Source: Pyruvatibacter sp. HU-CL02332
GTDB lineage: Bacteria; Pseudomonadota; Alphaproteobacteria; CGMCC-115125
Direction: 5' to 3'
Assembly (NCBI RefSeq): GCF_040362765.1
Contig: NZ_BAABWK010000002.1
Coordinates: forward strand, 496,001 to 560,000
Length of the DNA stretch: 64,000 bases
Within the stretch, counting starts at the first letter, position 1, and each line of letters starts with the position of its first letter. Positions 17,919 to 29,091 of the stretch are shown in pieces. A model generated the notes under the pieces. The model was not told where the DNA came from, ran no database searches, and was given only the letters and a program-made list of their open reading frames with translations. A program made the position numbers and the translations under genes.

Positions 17919-18682
17919 CAGGAGTTGCGGCCATAAATCTCAAGCAGGCCAACGCTCGTGACGTCCGGGTCAAACACATCGATCTTGTCGGTAGCCCCAT
18001 CAAAGAGAGAGGCGACCCCCCCAGTGGCCACAACCTTCATCGGCTTTCCAAATTCAGCCTTCACGCGATCAATCAGTCCTTCGATCAAACAGATGTAGCC
18101 CCAGAACACACCGGACTGCATGGCCTCAACCGTATTGCGCCCAATGGTCTGCTCTGGACGCTCAATAGCAACTCGGGGCAGTTTGGCGGCCGCATCATGC
18201 AATGCCTGCATTGATAGGTTGATGCCGGGTGAAATGATGCCACCTTGAAAGGCGCCCTTCTCATCAACAACATCAAATGTGGTCGCTGTGCCGCTGTCTA
18301 CTATCAGAAGTGGGCCACCGTGGGATACGAACGCACCCACAGCGTTGACCAACCGATCAGCCCCGACCTCGCGGGGATTATCCATATCAACCGCGACCCC
18401 AAGCTCCACGTTTTCGCCGATGACTTTCGGCTCGATATTCAGATACCGACGGCTCAGGTTGCGCAGGTTGAAAAGCGATTGCGGTACAACGGTTGAAATG
18501 ATGCAGCCCGTGACATCGCTTATTTCCAATTGCTGCATGCGCATCAACTCAGACAGCCACACAATGTACTCGTCGGCAGTGCGACCAGTCGCTGTGGATG
18601 TCCGCCATTGAGCGCGCCATTCCTTGCCATCATGGATGCCAAAGACCGTGTTGGTATTGCCGGTATCAATTGTCAGCAGCAT
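17918..18682 (-). CDS. coaX: Type III pantothenate kinase
   Basis: First step of coenzyme A synthesis: phosphorylates pantothenate with ATP. The ASKHA-fold phosphate motif [15 protein letters not shown] is at the N-terminus, with [14 protein letters not shown] and [16 protein letters not shown] in the middle and [18 protein letters not shown] after them, all type III hallmarks. The start is supported by GAGG, which overlaps the end of birA. It sits between birA and rnj, the standard alphaproteobacterial order. Confidence 0.97.
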   Translation of the reverse strand: MLLTIDTGNTNTVFGIHDGKEWRAQWRTSTATGRTADEYIVWLSELMRMQQLEISDVTGCIISTVVPQSLFNLRNLSRRYLNIEPKVIGENVELGVAVDMDNPREVGADRLVNAVGAFVSHGGPLLIVDSGTATTFDVVDEKGAFQGGIISPGINLSMQALHDAAAKLPRVAIERPEQTIGRNTVEAMQSGVFWGYICLIEGLIDRVKAEFGKPMKVVATGGVASLFDGATDKIDVFDPDVTSVGLLEIYGRNS

Positions 18683-18690
18683 GATCTACC

Positions 18691-19482
18691 TCAGGCTGAA
18701 TTGCGGGATGTGGTGTCGGGAAAGAACACATCGCCCGCCGAAATTTTGCGTAGTGTATCACCAGCTCGTATCTCTAGTGCACCATCGGTATCAAGAGATA
18801 CAAACTCGCCTTCAATCACTTCATCATGAAGGCGGATGGTGATTGGTCCGCCAACGCCGCGTGCACGCGCGAGCCAATCATTGCGAATAGAGTCAAAGCC
18901 GGCGCCCTTGTTCCACTGGGCTGCACGGTTCTGAAACGCCGCTGCAAGCTTGGCAAGCAGGTCCAGCGGCGTGATCTCTACGCCATGCCCTATCAGGCAA
19001 GTTGCAGGATAGGGCGTGTCATCCGGTGCTGCGGTTATGTTTATGCCAACCCCTATCGCAACGAGAGGGTCTGCACTTGGATGGCCGCTCGGTCCGGGCG
19101 CTGATTCAATCAGTATCCCGCTTACTTTTGCATCATTGATCAGAAGGTCATTTGGCCATTTGAGGGCGAGGCCCTGAATACCCAAACCTTCAACCGCATC
19201 ATGCACTGACAGGGCTGTAACGAATGACAGTTCAGCTGCCCGTGGCAATGGGCATTCGGGGGCATAGAGGTGGGTGCAGAAAAGGTTTCCGGGCTCCGAC
19301 ATCCAGGCCCTACCCCGGCGTCCACGTCCAGCGGACTGTGTATCCGCACATATCCACGCGGGACCACGTGCGCCACTGCTGGCAAGCCGGCGGGCTTCTT
19401 CGTTCGTTGAGTCAATTTGAGCGTGATGATGCAGGCCTAAACCGGTTGGCCATCCATCTGGTCGTGATGTGTGCGTGCTCAG
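18691..19482 (-). CDS. birA: Biotin--[acetyl-CoA-carboxylase] ligase, probable CTG start
   Basis: Attaches biotin to carboxyl carrier protein. Extending the frame upstream of the first ATG (19302) restores the conserved substrate motif IDSTNEEARRLASSG and the ATP/biotin loop GRGRRGRAW, which an ATG start would cut off; KWPNDLLINDAKVSGIL follows. From the in-frame TAG near 19510 to IDSTN there is no ATG, GTG or TTG. The best start is CTG at 19482, which overlaps the nuoN stop as CTGA, the place where ATGA is normally found. It gives 263 residues and no N-terminal HTH, so it is a pure ligase without the repressor domain. Confidence 0.88.
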   Translation of the reverse strand: MSTHTSRPDGWPTGLGLHHHAQIDSTNEEARRLASSGARGPAWICADTQSAGRGRRGRAWMSEPGNLFCTHLYAPECPLPRAAELSFVTALSVHDAVEGLGIQGLALKWPNDLLINDAKVSGILIESAPGPSGHPSADPLVAIGVGINITAAPDDTPYPATCLIGHGVEITPLDLLAKLAAAFQNRAAQWNKGAGFDSIRNDWLARARGVGGPITIRLHDEVIEGEFVSLDTDGALEIRAGDTLRKISAGDVFFPDTTSRNSA

Positions 19483-20921
19483 AACAGCGAGCCTGCAGCC
19501 GCTGCCGCGCTATCGAGTAGCGGCGACGGGTATATGAAGAAGAGCGTCACAAAAGCTGCGGCGATGGTGAGCACAAAACGAATGTCGCCTGGTATCGGCT
19601 TCTCAAATGGGACTGCCGGTTCATCGAAGTACATGACCTTGATGACGCGCAGATAATAGTAAGCCCCGACGACGCTTGCGAGGACACCAATGATCGCCAG
19701 GACATAAAGACCTGCCTCGATCGCCGCGAGGAACACGAAGTACTTTGCGAAGAAACCGATGAAGGGCGGAATGCCTGCAAGCGAGAACATCAAGATCGCC
19801 AGTACCGCCGCCAGGATAGGCTGGTGACGGGACAAACCAGCCAGATCGTCAATGCTCTCTACGGCACCTTCAGGGCGACGCATGGTGAGAATGCAGGCAA
19901 ACGTGCCGATTGTCATCGCAACATAGGCAGCCAGATAAACCAGAACACCCGTAACGCCCTCCTGAGTGCCTGCAGATAGGCCAATCAGAATGAAACCCAC
20001 ATGACCAATCGAGGAATAGGCCATCAGTCGTTTGATATTGTTCTGACCGATTGCAGCGAAGGCACCTAGAAGCGTTGACGCAACCGCCATGAAGAAAATG
20101 ATCTGTTGCCACTCTGCCATCAGACCGGGGAAGGCTTCGATCAGCGCGCGAACCAGCATTGCGACAGCAGCAACCTTGGGTGCTGCCGCTAGGAATGCCG
20201 TTGCAGGTGTCGGTGCGCCTTCATACACGTCCGGTGTCCACATATGGAATGGAACGGCGGAAATCTTGAATGCCATGCCGGCCATAAAGAAGACCAGCCC
20301 AACGACTACACCCATTGATGCGCCGTCTGATAGCGCAGTGCCAAGACCGACGTAGGAGACTGTTCCGGCGAAGCCATAAATCAAAGAAGCGCCATACAGG
20401 AGCATGCCGGAAGACAATGCGCCCAGGACAAAGTACTTCAACCCGGCCTCTGATGACCTCAGGCTGTCGCGCTTGAACGCCGCCACCACGTAGAGCGCCA
20501 GGCTCTGCAGTTCGATGCCGATGTAAAGAGCGATCAATCCGTTGGCCGAGACCATCATGAACATGCCAAGTGTCGCCAGAACCAGAAGCACCGGGTACTC
20601 GAAACGGTTGAGATTGTCGGCCCGCATGGACGAGATGCCCATCAACAGCGTCGCGCCAGCGCCGACGAGAATGAGGATCTTCACAAACCGCGCAAATGGA
20701 TCTGCGATGAAGCTAAAGCCAAAGGTGGTGGCTGTTTCGCTCGGCGCCATCACAATCGCAGCGCCCGTGATGATAAGCAGCGCGATCGCCCCCATGGCGA
20801 CGGGACCGGCATCATCGTCTTTGCGGAACACGCCAAACATCAACAACGCCATGGCGCCAATGGCGAGAATGATTTCCGGCAGGGCCGGTGCAAGATCAGG
20901 CATGACAGAAGCGGCTTCCAT
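19479..20921 (-). CDS. nuoN: NADH-quinone oxidoreductase subunit N
   Basis: Antiporter-like proton-pumping subunit of complex I in the inner membrane. About 14 spans, with the conserved lysine/histidine channel segments (YIGIELQSLALYVVAAFKRD; NNIKRLMAYSSIGHVGFIL; FKISAVPFHMWTPDVYEGAP). The last complex I gene; its TGA overlaps the presumed CTG start of birA. An internal ATG six codons in (MPDLAPALPEI) is an alternative start. Confidence 0.97.
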   Translation of the reverse strand: MEAASVMPDLAPALPEIILAIGAMALLMFGVFRKDDDAGPVAMGAIALLIITGAAIVMAPSETATTFGFSFIADPFARFVKILILVGAGATLLMGISSMRADNLNRFEYPVLLVLATLGMFMMVSANGLIALYIGIELQSLALYVVAAFKRDSLRSSEAGLKYFVLGALSSGMLLYGASLIYGFAGTVSYVGLGTALSDGASMGVVVGLVFFMAGMAFKISAVPFHMWTPDVYEGAPTPATAFLAAAPKVAAVAMLVRALIEAFPGLMAEWQQIIFFMAVASTLLGAFAAIGQNNIKRLMAYSSIGHVGFILIGLSAGTQEGVTGVLVYLAAYVAMTIGTFACILTMRRPEGAVESIDDLAGLSRHQPILAAVLAILMFSLAGIPPFIGFFAKYFVFLAAIEAGLYVLAIIGVLASVVGAYYYLRVIKVMYFDEPAVPFEKPIPGDIRFVLTIAAAFVTLFFIYPSPLLDSAAAAAGSLF

Positions 20922-20935
20922 TTGCCCCCTCCCCT

Positions 20936-22465
20936 CTACTGCAGACCGGCGACGGACGATGCCGCACCGGTTGCGTTGTGGGCCTCAATGGCAGCATTCG
21001 CATTCGTCAGCAGATTTTCCACGGACACAGCGGTGACATCGAGAATGGGAGACGGATATACGCCGAAGAAGATCACCAGCAGTACCAGTGGCACCAGGGT
21101 GATCAACTCACGGCGATTGAGATCAAGAATATTCTTCAGGCTGTCTTTTTCGAGCTCGCCGAAAATCACGCGCCAATACAAGAACAGCGCGTAAGCGGCG
21201 GACAGAATGACACCTGTTGTCGCAAGAATGGCTACCCAACTATTGACCGCGAAGACACCGACAATTGTCAGGAATTCTCCGACGAAGCCACTCGTGCCGG
21301 GCAAGGCAACATTTGCCATCGTGAACAGCATGAAGATGGCTGCGTAGACGGGCATGCGGTGAACCAACCCGCCATAGGCTGAGATGTCGCGCGTATGCAT
21401 GCGGTCGTAAATAACGCCGACACACAGGAACAATGCGCCGGAAATAAACCCATGGCTGATCATCTGGAAGATGCCACCCTGCACGCCCTGCATGTTGATG
21501 GCAAAGATACCCATCGTCACAAAGCCCATATGGGCCACCGATGAATAAGCTATGAGCTTCTTGATATCGGTCTGCGCCAGTGCCACCAGCGATGTGTAGA
21601 TGATCGCAACAATCGAAAGACCAAACACCATTGGCGCAAACAGGTCCGATGCGATCGGGAACATGGGCAGCGAGAAACGCAGGAACCCATATCCACCCAT
21701 CTTGAGCAGAATACCCGCAAGGATAACGGACCCAGCTGTTGGCGCCTCAACGTGCGCGTCGGGGAGCCAGGTGTGGACCGGCCACATGGGCATTTTAACT
21801 GCAAAGCTGGCAAAGAATGCGAGCCACAGCCATGTCTGGATGTCCGCTGCGAACTCATGATTCAGCAGGGTTGGAATGTCCGTGGTTCCAGCTGTCCAGT
21901 ACATCGCCATCATGGCCAGCAACATGAGTACTGAGCCAAGGAGAGTGTAGAGGAAGAATTTGTAACTCGCGTAGACGCGGTTGGCACCGCCCCACACACC
22001 GATGATCAGGAACATCGGAATGAGCGCTGCTTCAAAGAACAGATAGAAAAGTACGAGATCCAGCGCACTGAACACGCCGATCATCAGCGTTTCCAAAACA
22101 AGAAACGCAATCATGTATTCCTTCACGCGTTTCTTGATGCTGGTCCAGCTTGCAAGGATACAGGCAGGCATCAGCAGCGTGGTCAGGACGATAAACAGCA
22201 CCGAAATGCCATCAACACCCATGTGATAGGACGCAATACCGCCCAGCCATGCGTGCTTCTCAACAAACTGGAAATCAGCTGTTGTGTAGTCGAAATCGAT
22301 CCAAAGGATAAGCGAAATGGCGAACGTGATGAGCGTTGTCCACAGCGCCACAAACCTTGCATTGCGAGCAGCTACATCCTCTTCCCCGTTGGGGATGAAC
22401 ATGATGAACAGCGCGCCCAGCAACGGCAGAAAAGTGACAAGAGACAGGATTGGCCAGTCAGACAT
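20936..22465 (-). CDS. nuoM: NADH-quinone oxidoreductase subunit M
   Basis: Second antiporter-like proton-pumping subunit of complex I. Landmarks are [20 protein letters not shown] with the channel glutamate, [20 protein letters not shown], and [20 protein letters not shown]. 509 residues, 14 predicted spans, typical. It begins 3 nt after nuoL. Confidence 0.97.
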   Translation of the reverse strand: MSDWPILSLVTFLPLLGALFIMFIPNGEEDVAARNARFVALWTTLITFAISLILWIDFDYTTADFQFVEKHAWLGGIASYHMGVDGISVLFIVLTTLLMPACILASWTSIKKRVKEYMIAFLVLETLMIGVFSALDLVLFYLFFEAALIPMFLIIGVWGGANRVYASYKFFLYTLLGSVLMLLAMMAMYWTAGTTDIPTLLNHEFAADIQTWLWLAFFASFAVKMPMWPVHTWLPDAHVEAPTAGSVILAGILLKMGGYGFLRFSLPMFPIASDLFAPMVFGLSIVAIIYTSLVALAQTDIKKLIAYSSVAHMGFVTMGIFAINMQGVQGGIFQMISHGFISGALFLCVGVIYDRMHTRDISAYGGLVHRMPVYAAIFMLFTMANVALPGTSGFVGEFLTIVGVFAVNSWVAILATTGVILSAAYALFLYWRVIFGELEKDSLKNILDLNRRELITLVPLVLLVIFFGVYPSPILDVTAVSVENLLTNANAAIEAHNATGAASSVAGLQ

Positions 22466-22468
22466 GGC

Positions 22469-24394
22469 TTAGTTGGCCCCCATCAGCGAGTAGTAGGTAA
22501 TAAACGCAGCGACGCCGTTCAGCATCGCGAAGGCGTAGTGATAGACGTAGCCGGTCTGAAGCTTCACGACGTTGCGCGTGATGTCCATCACGCGGGCGGC
22601 GATGCCGTTGGGTCCAAACCCGTCGATGACAAATCCATCGCCCCGCTTCCACAGGAAGTTGCCCAGCCACATGGCAGGTCGCACAAAGATCAGATTGTAG
22701 AGCTCGTCGAAGTACCACTTGTTGAGCAGGAACTGATACAGCGGCTGCTGCTCTCGGGCGAGGTTCTTTGGAATGTCAGGACGAGCTATGTAGAACAGCC
22801 ATGCCGTAGCGAAGCCTAGGGACATCATCACAAATGGCGACCACACAACCCATGCAGGTGCGTTGTGGAAGGTTTCCATAATGTCAGTCTGATTGAGGAC
22901 AACCCCATTCCAGAACTCGTCCTGGTGATGACCAATAAAGAATTCAGTGAACGGGAACCCAGCCAGCACCGTGCCGATTGAGAGTACGATCAATGGAATG
23001 AGCATCACCCACGGGCTTTCATGCACATGGCTGATGACATCATTCGACGCTCGGCTTTCCCCATGGAATGTCATGAAGATCAGGCGCCATGAGTAGAAGC
23101 TGGTCATGAGAGCAGCAATGACCGTCATGGCAAATGCGTACCCCGCCAATTCGGTGTTTGCCATGTAGGCTGCTTCAATGATCGCGTCCTTGGAGAAGTA
23201 CCCAGCCAGATACGGGAACCCGGTCAGCCCCAGTGTGCCGATAATCATCATGATCCAAGTACCCGGGATCATTTTGTAGAGGCCACCCATTTTTCGCATG
23301 TCCTGTTCGTCAGACATGGCGTGAATGACGGAACCCGACCCAAGGAACAGAAGTGCCTTGAAGAACGCATGGGTGAACAGATGGAAGATGGCGATCTGGT
23401 AGGCACCTAGCCCAAGCGCAACGAACATGTAGCCAAGCTGTGAGCAGGTTGAGTATGCGATCACACGCTTGATGTCATTTTGAACAAGACCAACGGTCGC
23501 CGCAAAGAACGCAGTGGTCGCGCCAACAAGTGTCACAACCCAAAGCGCATCCGGGGCAAACTCGAACATCGGAGATGTACGTGCCACCAGGAAAACACCT
23601 GCTGTCACCATGGTAGCTGCATGAATGAGAGCAGAAACTGGCGTCGGCCCTTCCATCGCATCCGGCAGCCAGGTGTGCAACAGGAATTGCGCTGACTTAC
23701 CCATGGCGCCCATGAACAACAGCAGGCAGATGGTCGTCATGATGTCCAGCTGCATACCGGCGAAATGGAAAGTCTGGCCGGCGACTGTCGGCACCAACTC
23801 AAACACTGTGTCGAAGTCGAGCGATCCGAAGACCATGAAGATGCCGGCCAGTCCAAGGATCAGGCCAAAGTCACCCACTCGGTTGACGACAAACGCCTTC
23901 ATGGCGGCAGCATTGGCGGACGGCTTTTTGTACCAGAATCCAATGAGCAGGTATGACGCGAGGCCCACGCCTTCCCAGCCAAAGAACAGCTGTACGAAAT
24001 TGTTGGCCGTCACCAGCATCAACATGGCGAAGGTAAAGAGTGACAGATAGGCAAAGAACCGCGCCCGGTGCGGGTCATGGCTCATGTAGCCAATCGAATA
24101 CACATGCACCAGCGAAGAGACAGACGTCACAACAACAAGCATGACGGCAGTGAGAAAATCGACCCGGATCATCCAGTCGACTTCAAGTGCGCCGGAATCA
24201 ATCCAGCGTAATACGTGCACCTGGTCAGTGTGACCACCGATGGCAACGTCAAAGAAAGCAATCCATGACAGAAGCGCAGTCAGGAGCAACAGCGCCGTGG
24301 TCACGATTTCAGCACCACGGTGGCCGATCACCCGGCCAAAAAGGCCGGCGACAAGGGCACCGATCAGGGGCAGAAAGAGAATGGCTGAATACAT
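22469..24394 (-). CDS. nuoL: NADH-quinone oxidoreductase subunit L
   Basis: Distal proton-pumping subunit of complex I, carrying the long lateral helix near its C-terminus. Motifs: [60 protein letters not shown] and [20 protein letters not shown]. 641 residues is the normal length. It is separated from nuoK by 13 nt. Confidence 0.97.
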   Translation of the reverse strand: MYSAILFLPLIGALVAGLFGRVIGHRGAEIVTTALLLLTALLSWIAFFDVAIGGHTDQVHVLRWIDSGALEVDWMIRVDFLTAVMLVVVTSVSSLVHVYSIGYMSHDPHRARFFAYLSLFTFAMLMLVTANNFVQLFFGWEGVGLASYLLIGFWYKKPSANAAAMKAFVVNRVGDFGLILGLAGIFMVFGSLDFDTVFELVPTVAGQTFHFAGMQLDIMTTICLLLFMGAMGKSAQFLLHTWLPDAMEGPTPVSALIHAATMVTAGVFLVARTSPMFEFAPDALWVVTLVGATTAFFAATVGLVQNDIKRVIAYSTCSQLGYMFVALGLGAYQIAIFHLFTHAFFKALLFLGSGSVIHAMSDEQDMRKMGGLYKMIPGTWIMMIIGTLGLTGFPYLAGYFSKDAIIEAAYMANTELAGYAFAMTVIAALMTSFYSWRLIFMTFHGESRASNDVISHVHESPWVMLIPLIVLSIGTVLAGFPFTEFFIGHHQDEFWNGVVLNQTDIMETFHNAPAWVVWSPFVMMSLGFATAWLFYIARPDIPKNLAREQQPLYQFLLNKWYFDELYNLIFVRPAMWLGNFLWKRGDGFVIDGFGPNGIAARVMDITRNVVKLQTGYVYHYAFAMLNGVAAFITYYSLMGAN

Positions 24395-24407
24395 GGGGAG
24401 CGCGCCT

Positions 24408-24719
24408 CTAACCCTTCATGAGGTTGACGTCCTCAACCGCGATCGATCCGCGATTTCGGAAGTACACAACCAGGATGGCAAGGCCGATGGCTGCTTCAGC
24501 AGCGGCAACGGTCAAAACGATCATCGCAAATATCTGCCCGACGAGATCTCCAAGCTGTGTGGAAAACGCGACGAGGTTGATGTTTACGGCAAGCAGCATC
24601 AACTCGACGGACATCAAAATGATGATGATGTTCTTCCGGTTGAGAAAGATACCGAAGATGCCGAGCGTAAACAGCAGTGCTGCGACAGTAAGATAATGGC
24701 CAAGGCCGATAGCGATCAT
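24408..24719 (-). CDS. nuoK: NADH-quinone oxidoreductase subunit K
   Basis: Small three-span subunit of the complex I membrane arm (ND4L homologue). It has [20 protein letters not shown] and [20 protein letters not shown] with the two buried glutamates used in the proton path. 103 residues, as expected. It follows nuoJ by 12 nt. Confidence 0.97.
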   Translation of the reverse strand: MIAIGLGHYLTVAALLFTLGIFGIFLNRKNIIIILMSVELMLLAVNINLVAFSTQLGDLVGQIFAMIVLTVAAAEAAIGLAILVVYFRNRGSIAVEDVNLMKG

Positions 24720-24731
24720 GTCCTTGTCCCC

Positions 24732-25346
24732 CTAAATGCCCTGGCCCGGTTTTACATCTTTGAGCTCGACGGCCTGCTCACGTGTGCGGGCAACCTGCTG
24801 CGCAATAGATTGACGTTTGACGCCTTCCTTGTGGCGCAAGGTCAGCACGATGGCACCGATCATTGCGACCAGCAGGATCATGCCTGATGCCTGGAAGTAG
24901 TAGACGTAGTCTGTGTACAGCACACGCCCAATGGCTTCGGTATTGGTGACATCGGTCAAAATGGGTGTTGGTGATGCAGCAAGTGCCGCTGCCTCAGGCG
25001 CAATAGTCCAAGCCCCAACAACCAGCAGCAATTCAAGCAGAAGAATGAAGCCGATGAGGGCGCCAAACGGCATGTACTGTAGGAAGCCTTCGCGCAATTC
25101 CGCAAAGTCCACATCCAGCATCATCACCACAAACAGGAACAGCACCGCGACCGCGCCCACATAGACGATGACCAAAATCATCGCCACAAACTCAGCGCCC
25201 ATGAGCACAAAGAGGCCCGCAGCGTTGAAGAAGGTCAGGATCAGGAACAGAACCGAATGCACAGGGTTGCGTGCTGCGATCACCATCACAGCAGACGCCA
25301 CCGCGATAAACGCGAAGACGTAGAACGCAATCGTTGCAACGATCAT
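24732..25346 (-). CDS. nuoJ: NADH-quinone oxidoreductase subunit J
   Basis: Five-span subunit of complex I (ND6 homologue). It has the helix-3 segment EFVAMILVIVYVGAVAVLFL, whose pi-bulge couples quinone reduction to pumping, and RNPVHSVLFLILTFFNAAGL. 204 residues. It is separated from nuoI by 86 nt, one of the two widest gaps in the operon; nothing was recognised in that gap. Confidence 0.97.
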   Translation of the reverse strand: MIVATIAFYVFAFIAVASAVMVIAARNPVHSVLFLILTFFNAAGLFVLMGAEFVAMILVIVYVGAVAVLFLFVVMMLDVDFAELREGFLQYMPFGALIGFILLLELLLVVGAWTIAPEAAALAASPTPILTDVTNTEAIGRVLYTDYVYYFQASGMILLVAMIGAIVLTLRHKEGVKRQSIAQQVARTREQAVELKDVKPGQGI

Positions 25347-25432
25347 CTTATTTGAGCCCCCCGGCCCGGTTCAAAAATGGTGCAAGCAAACGGCCTGCAT
25401 ATCAGTCAAATCTCTAGACGTGCACACCGCGG

Positions 25433-25924
25433 TTAACGGTACGGCGCATCCAATTCCATGTTCTTCGAAATCTCACGTTCCCAGCGGTCACCGTTACTCA
25501 GCAAACGGGCCTTGTCATACATCAGCTCTTCACGTGTCTCGGTCGCAAACTCGAAGTTTGGCCCTTCCACGATTGCATCCACCGGACAGGCTTCCTGGCA
25601 GAAGCCGCAATAAATACACTTCACCATGTCAATGTCGTAGCGCGTGGTGCGACGAGTACCGTCATTCCCGCGCGGTGCGGCTTCAATGGTGATGGCCTGG
25701 GCCGGGCAAATGGCCTCACACAGTTTGCAGGCAATACATCGCTCTTCGCCGTTCGGGTAGCGACGCAACGCATGTTCTCCCCGAAAACGTGGAGAGATAG
25801 GCCCCTTCTCGAACGGGTAGTTCAGTGTCGGCTTCGGCTTGCCCATATAGCGCAGCGCCAGGAAGAAACTCGACACAAACTCGGTCAGGAAGAGTGACCG
25901 GGCGGACTGATCTAGCCATGCCAT
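25433..25924 (-). CDS. nuoI: NADH-quinone oxidoreductase subunit I
   Basis: Ferredoxin-like subunit carrying clusters N6a and N6b. Two [4Fe-4S] motifs are seen: [12 protein letters not shown] and [32 protein letters not shown] is the usual lead-in. 163 residues. It links the peripheral-arm clusters to the N2 cluster in NuoB and starts 14 nt after nuoH. Confidence 0.97.
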   Translation of the reverse strand: MAWLDQSARSLFLTEFVSSFFLALRYMGKPKPTLNYPFEKGPISPRFRGEHALRRYPNGEERCIACKLCEAICPAQAITIEAAPRGNDGTRRTTRYDIDMVKCIYCGFCQEACPVDAIVEGPNFEFATETREELMYDKARLLSNGDRWEREISKNMELDAPYR

Positions 25925-25938
25925 TTTCGTGTGTCTCC

Positions 25939-26964
25939 TTACGCCGGCAACAGGTCGAACGCGACAAGCACGCCGGCCGTGGCCACGAGATAAAACAGCG
26001 ACAGGGGCAGAAATACTTTCCAGCCTAGACGCATCAACTGGTCATAGCGGTACCTTGGCACCATCGCCTTCACCATCGCGAAGATGAAGAAAATGAAGAT
26101 GACCTTGAACCAGAACCAGAAGAATCCGGGAATCCAATTGAACGGCGCAATGTCGACCGGCGGCAGCCAGCCACCCAGGAAGAAGACGGTGATCATCGCG
26201 CACATCAGGAGGATCGCCACGTACTCCGCGAGGAACAGCAGCATGTAGGGCGTAGACGAGTACTCTGTCGCAAAGCCCGCAACGAGCTCTGCTTCTGCCT
26301 CCGGCAGATCAAACGGAGGCCGGTTGGTTTCAGCCAATGCCGAGATAAAGAAAATCACGAACATCGGGAAAAGCGGAATGAAGAACCAGTTCAACAGTCC
26401 GTAGTTACCATCCTGCGCGCGCACGATGTCTGAGAGGTTCAGTGACCCTGCGACAAGGAGCACCGTGACGATTACGAAACCCATCGACACTTCGTAGGAC
26501 ACCATCTGAGCTGCAGAACGAAGTGCACCCATGAACGGGTACTTAGAGTTGGATGCCCACCCGGCCATGATGATGCCGTACACACCAAGCGACGAGATCG
26601 CAAAGATGAAGAGCACGCCCACATTGATGTCTGCCAATGCCCAGCCATCTGCCATCGGAATAACCGACCATGCAGTCAGGGCCAGAACAGCGGCAACAAT
26701 AGGTGCAAGAATGAACACACCCTTGTTCGCACCCGACGGAATAACAAATTCCTTGAAGACGAATTTCAGAAAGTCGGCGAAGGTCTGAAGCAGACCGAAT
26801 GGACCCACAACATTGGGGCCCCGGCGCAGAGCGACAGCTGCCCAGACCTTGCGGTCCGCATAAAGAAGAAATGCGATCAGCAGGAGCAAACCAACGATGG
26901 TGAGCAGTGTCTGCCCAACAATGATGGCTCCGGTCAGACCGTATGTGCTCAGGAAATCAGCCAT
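25939..26964 (-). CDS. nuoH: NADH-quinone oxidoreductase subunit H
   Basis: Eight-span subunit that with NuoB and NuoD forms the quinone chamber. Motifs: [60 protein letters not shown]. The frame is open further upstream, but [20 protein letters not shown] is the family start; it gives 341 residues and overlaps the nuoG stop by 8 nt. Confidence 0.96.
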   Translation of the reverse strand: MADFLSTYGLTGAIIVGQTLLTIVGLLLLIAFLLYADRKVWAAVALRRGPNVVGPFGLLQTFADFLKFVFKEFVIPSGANKGVFILAPIVAAVLALTAWSVIPMADGWALADINVGVLFIFAISSLGVYGIIMAGWASNSKYPFMGALRSAAQMVSYEVSMGFVIVTVLLVAGSLNLSDIVRAQDGNYGLLNWFFIPLFPMFVIFFISALAETNRPPFDLPEAEAELVAGFATEYSSTPYMLLFLAEYVAILLMCAMITVFFLGGWLPPVDIAPFNWIPGFFWFWFKVIFIFFIFAMVKAMVPRYRYDQLMRLGWKVFLPLSLFYLVATAGVLVAFDLLPA

Positions 26965-29071
26965 TGGTGCCGGTCGCCTCTTTTGAAGTCGTGTCCTGTG
27001 CAACGCGATGAGTTGCCGCCAATGACAGGTCAGCCATTGTCTTACTGGCTCTCGCAATCGGGTTGCTCAGGAAAAAGTCAGAAATCGCCAATTCAAATGC
27101 CGCAGAGTCCATGTCCCCTGTTGCCAGTGTCGGCATGTCACCGGCTTCAACCTGACCGATGCGCATCATGTGAGGCGCATCCTCATACATGGCTGCGCGC
27201 AACTGAGCGAGGTTGTCGTAGGGCAATGTCTTGCCAATGGCATCAGAGAGTGCCCGGATGATTGACCAGTCTTCACGCGCATCGCCGGGTGGGAACGTCG
27301 CGCGTCGCCCTTGTTGAGCGCGCCCTTCGGTGTTGACCCATGTGGCCGATTTTTCCGTGTAGGCAGCGCCGGGCAAAATCACATCCGCACGATGCGCGCC
27401 TCGATCGCCATGACTACCCTGATAGATGACAAAAGCATCGCCAAAATGGGTGCCATCGATTTCGTCGGCGCCAAGTAGATAGACAACTTCGACATCGCCC
27501 GAACGCGCTGCGTCCAGAATGGCTGCTGTGTCCTTGCCGCCTTCGCCGGGGACGAAGCCAAGATCAAGGCCCGCAACACGGGCTGCTGCAGTATGAAGTA
27601 CGTTGAAGCCATTCCACTCGCCAGAGATCGCACCGACGCTGTGGGCCAGTGTCATGGCGCTTGCCAAAACAGCGGCACCGTCAGCCCGCGTCAGGGCGCC
27701 TTGGCCGATGATGATCATTGGCTTCTTGGCGTCTTTCAAAACCTGCGCAAAGGAATGCGTGCCCGCTGCGACTTCTTTCAACGTGTCGGGACCTGCTCCC
27801 AATTCCGTCACTGGGTAGGTCAGATCGCGTGCTGGACCAATGTTACCCACCTGCATGCCCGTTTCACGCCACCGGCGGCGCAGGCGCGCATTCAGTACCG
27901 GTGCTTCGACGCGCGGATTTGAGCCGATGAGCAGGACAGCGTCGGCTTCATCAATGCCCTCAATACCGGAATTGAAAAGATACCCACCTCGGGCTCCGGC
28001 TTCGAGTTTGGTGCCATCCTGACGGCAATCAATATTGCTACTACCGATTGCCGCCGAGAGATCTTTGAGTGCCTTCATGCTCTCGGAGCAGGCAATATCC
28101 CCGGCAAGGGCCGCAAACTTTGTGCCGTCCAATCCATCAAGCCGCTCGGCTATTGCCGCAAACGCTTCGTTCCATGAAGCCGGCTTCAGCTTGCCGTCCT
28201 TGCGCACATAGGGTTGGTCCAAGCGCTGGCGGCCCAGGCCATCCCACACAAAACGCGTCTTGTCAGAAATCCACTCTTCATTGATGTCGTCTGCATTGCG
28301 CGGAATGATCCGCATGACGGCTTTGCCCCGCGCATCAACACGGATGTTGCTGCCAAGGGCATCCATCACATCAATGGTTTCGGTCTTCTTCAGTTCCCAA
28401 GGTCGGGCCTGATAGGCGTAAGGACGAGAGGTCAATGCACCAACCGGGCAAAGATCAATGACGTTACCCTGAAGCTCGGACGACATAGCTTCTTCAAGGT
28501 AGGTGGTGATTTCCATGTCTTCGCCGCGGCCAATGGCGCCCAGCTCGGCCACACCTGCCACTTCCGTCGCAAACCGAATGCAGCGGGTGCAATGGATGCA
28601 ACGGGTCATGATTGTCTTGACCAGCGGACCAATATGCTTGTCTTCGACCGCGCGCTTGTTTTCCGCATAGCGCGAGCCATCGGTGCCATAGGCCATGGCC
28701 TGATCCTGCAGGTCACACTCTCCGCCCTGATCGCAGATCGGGCAATCCAAAGGATGATTGATCAGCAGGAATTCCATCACGCCCTCGCGGGCGTCTTTCA
28801 CCATCTTGGTATTGGTGAACAGCTCTGGTGGCTGACCTTCAGGGCCAGGACGCAGGTCTTTGACGTTTTGAGCACATGAGGCAACAGGCTTGGGCGGGCC
28901 GCCCTTTACCTCAATGAGGCACATGCGGCAGTTACCAGCGACCGACAAGCGCTCGTGATAGCAAAAGCGAGGAATTTCCTTGCCTGCTTCTTCACACGCC
29001 TGCAGCAGCGTGAGATCGCTATCGACCTCAACCTCTTCGCCGTCAACCTTGATGGTGCGCAGTTCGCCCAT
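26957..29071 (-). CDS. nuoG: NADH-quinone oxidoreductase subunit G
   Basis: Largest peripheral-arm subunit. The N-terminal [2Fe-2S] domain has [15 protein letters not shown], the His-ligated [4Fe-4S] site has [18 protein letters not shown], and a further cluster motif is [11 protein letters not shown] catalytically inert molybdopterin-like domain follows from about residue 220. At 704 residues it is the short alphaproteobacterial/mitochondrial (75 kDa) form. 20 nt separate it from nuoF. Confidence 0.97.
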   Translation of the reverse strand: MGELRTIKVDGEEVEVDSDLTLLQACEEAGKEIPRFCYHERLSVAGNCRMCLIEVKGGPPKPVASCAQNVKDLRPGPEGQPPELFTNTKMVKDAREGVMEFLLINHPLDCPICDQGGECDLQDQAMAYGTDGSRYAENKRAVEDKHIGPLVKTIMTRCIHCTRCIRFATEVAGVAELGAIGRGEDMEITTYLEEAMSSELQGNVIDLCPVGALTSRPYAYQARPWELKKTETIDVMDALGSNIRVDARGKAVMRIIPRNADDINEEWISDKTRFVWDGLGRQRLDQPYVRKDGKLKPASWNEAFAAIAERLDGLDGTKFAALAGDIACSESMKALKDLSAAIGSSNIDCRQDGTKLEAGARGGYLFNSGIEGIDEADAVLLIGSNPRVEAPVLNARLRRRWRETGMQVGNIGPARDLTYPVTELGAGPDTLKEVAAGTHSFAQVLKDAKKPMIIIGQGALTRADGAAVLASAMTLAHSVGAISGEWNGFNVLHTAAARVAGLDLGFVPGEGGKDTAAILDAARSGDVEVVYLLGADEIDGTHFGDAFVIYQGSHGDRGAHRADVILPGAAYTEKSATWVNTEGRAQQGRRATFPPGDAREDWSIIRALSDAIGKTLPYDNLAQLRAAMYEDAPHMMRIGQVEAGDMPTLATGDMDSAAFELAISDFFLSNPIARASKTMADLSLAATHRVAQDTTSKEATGTNG

Positions 29072-29091
29072 GCTCGTGATCCGTATCCTGA

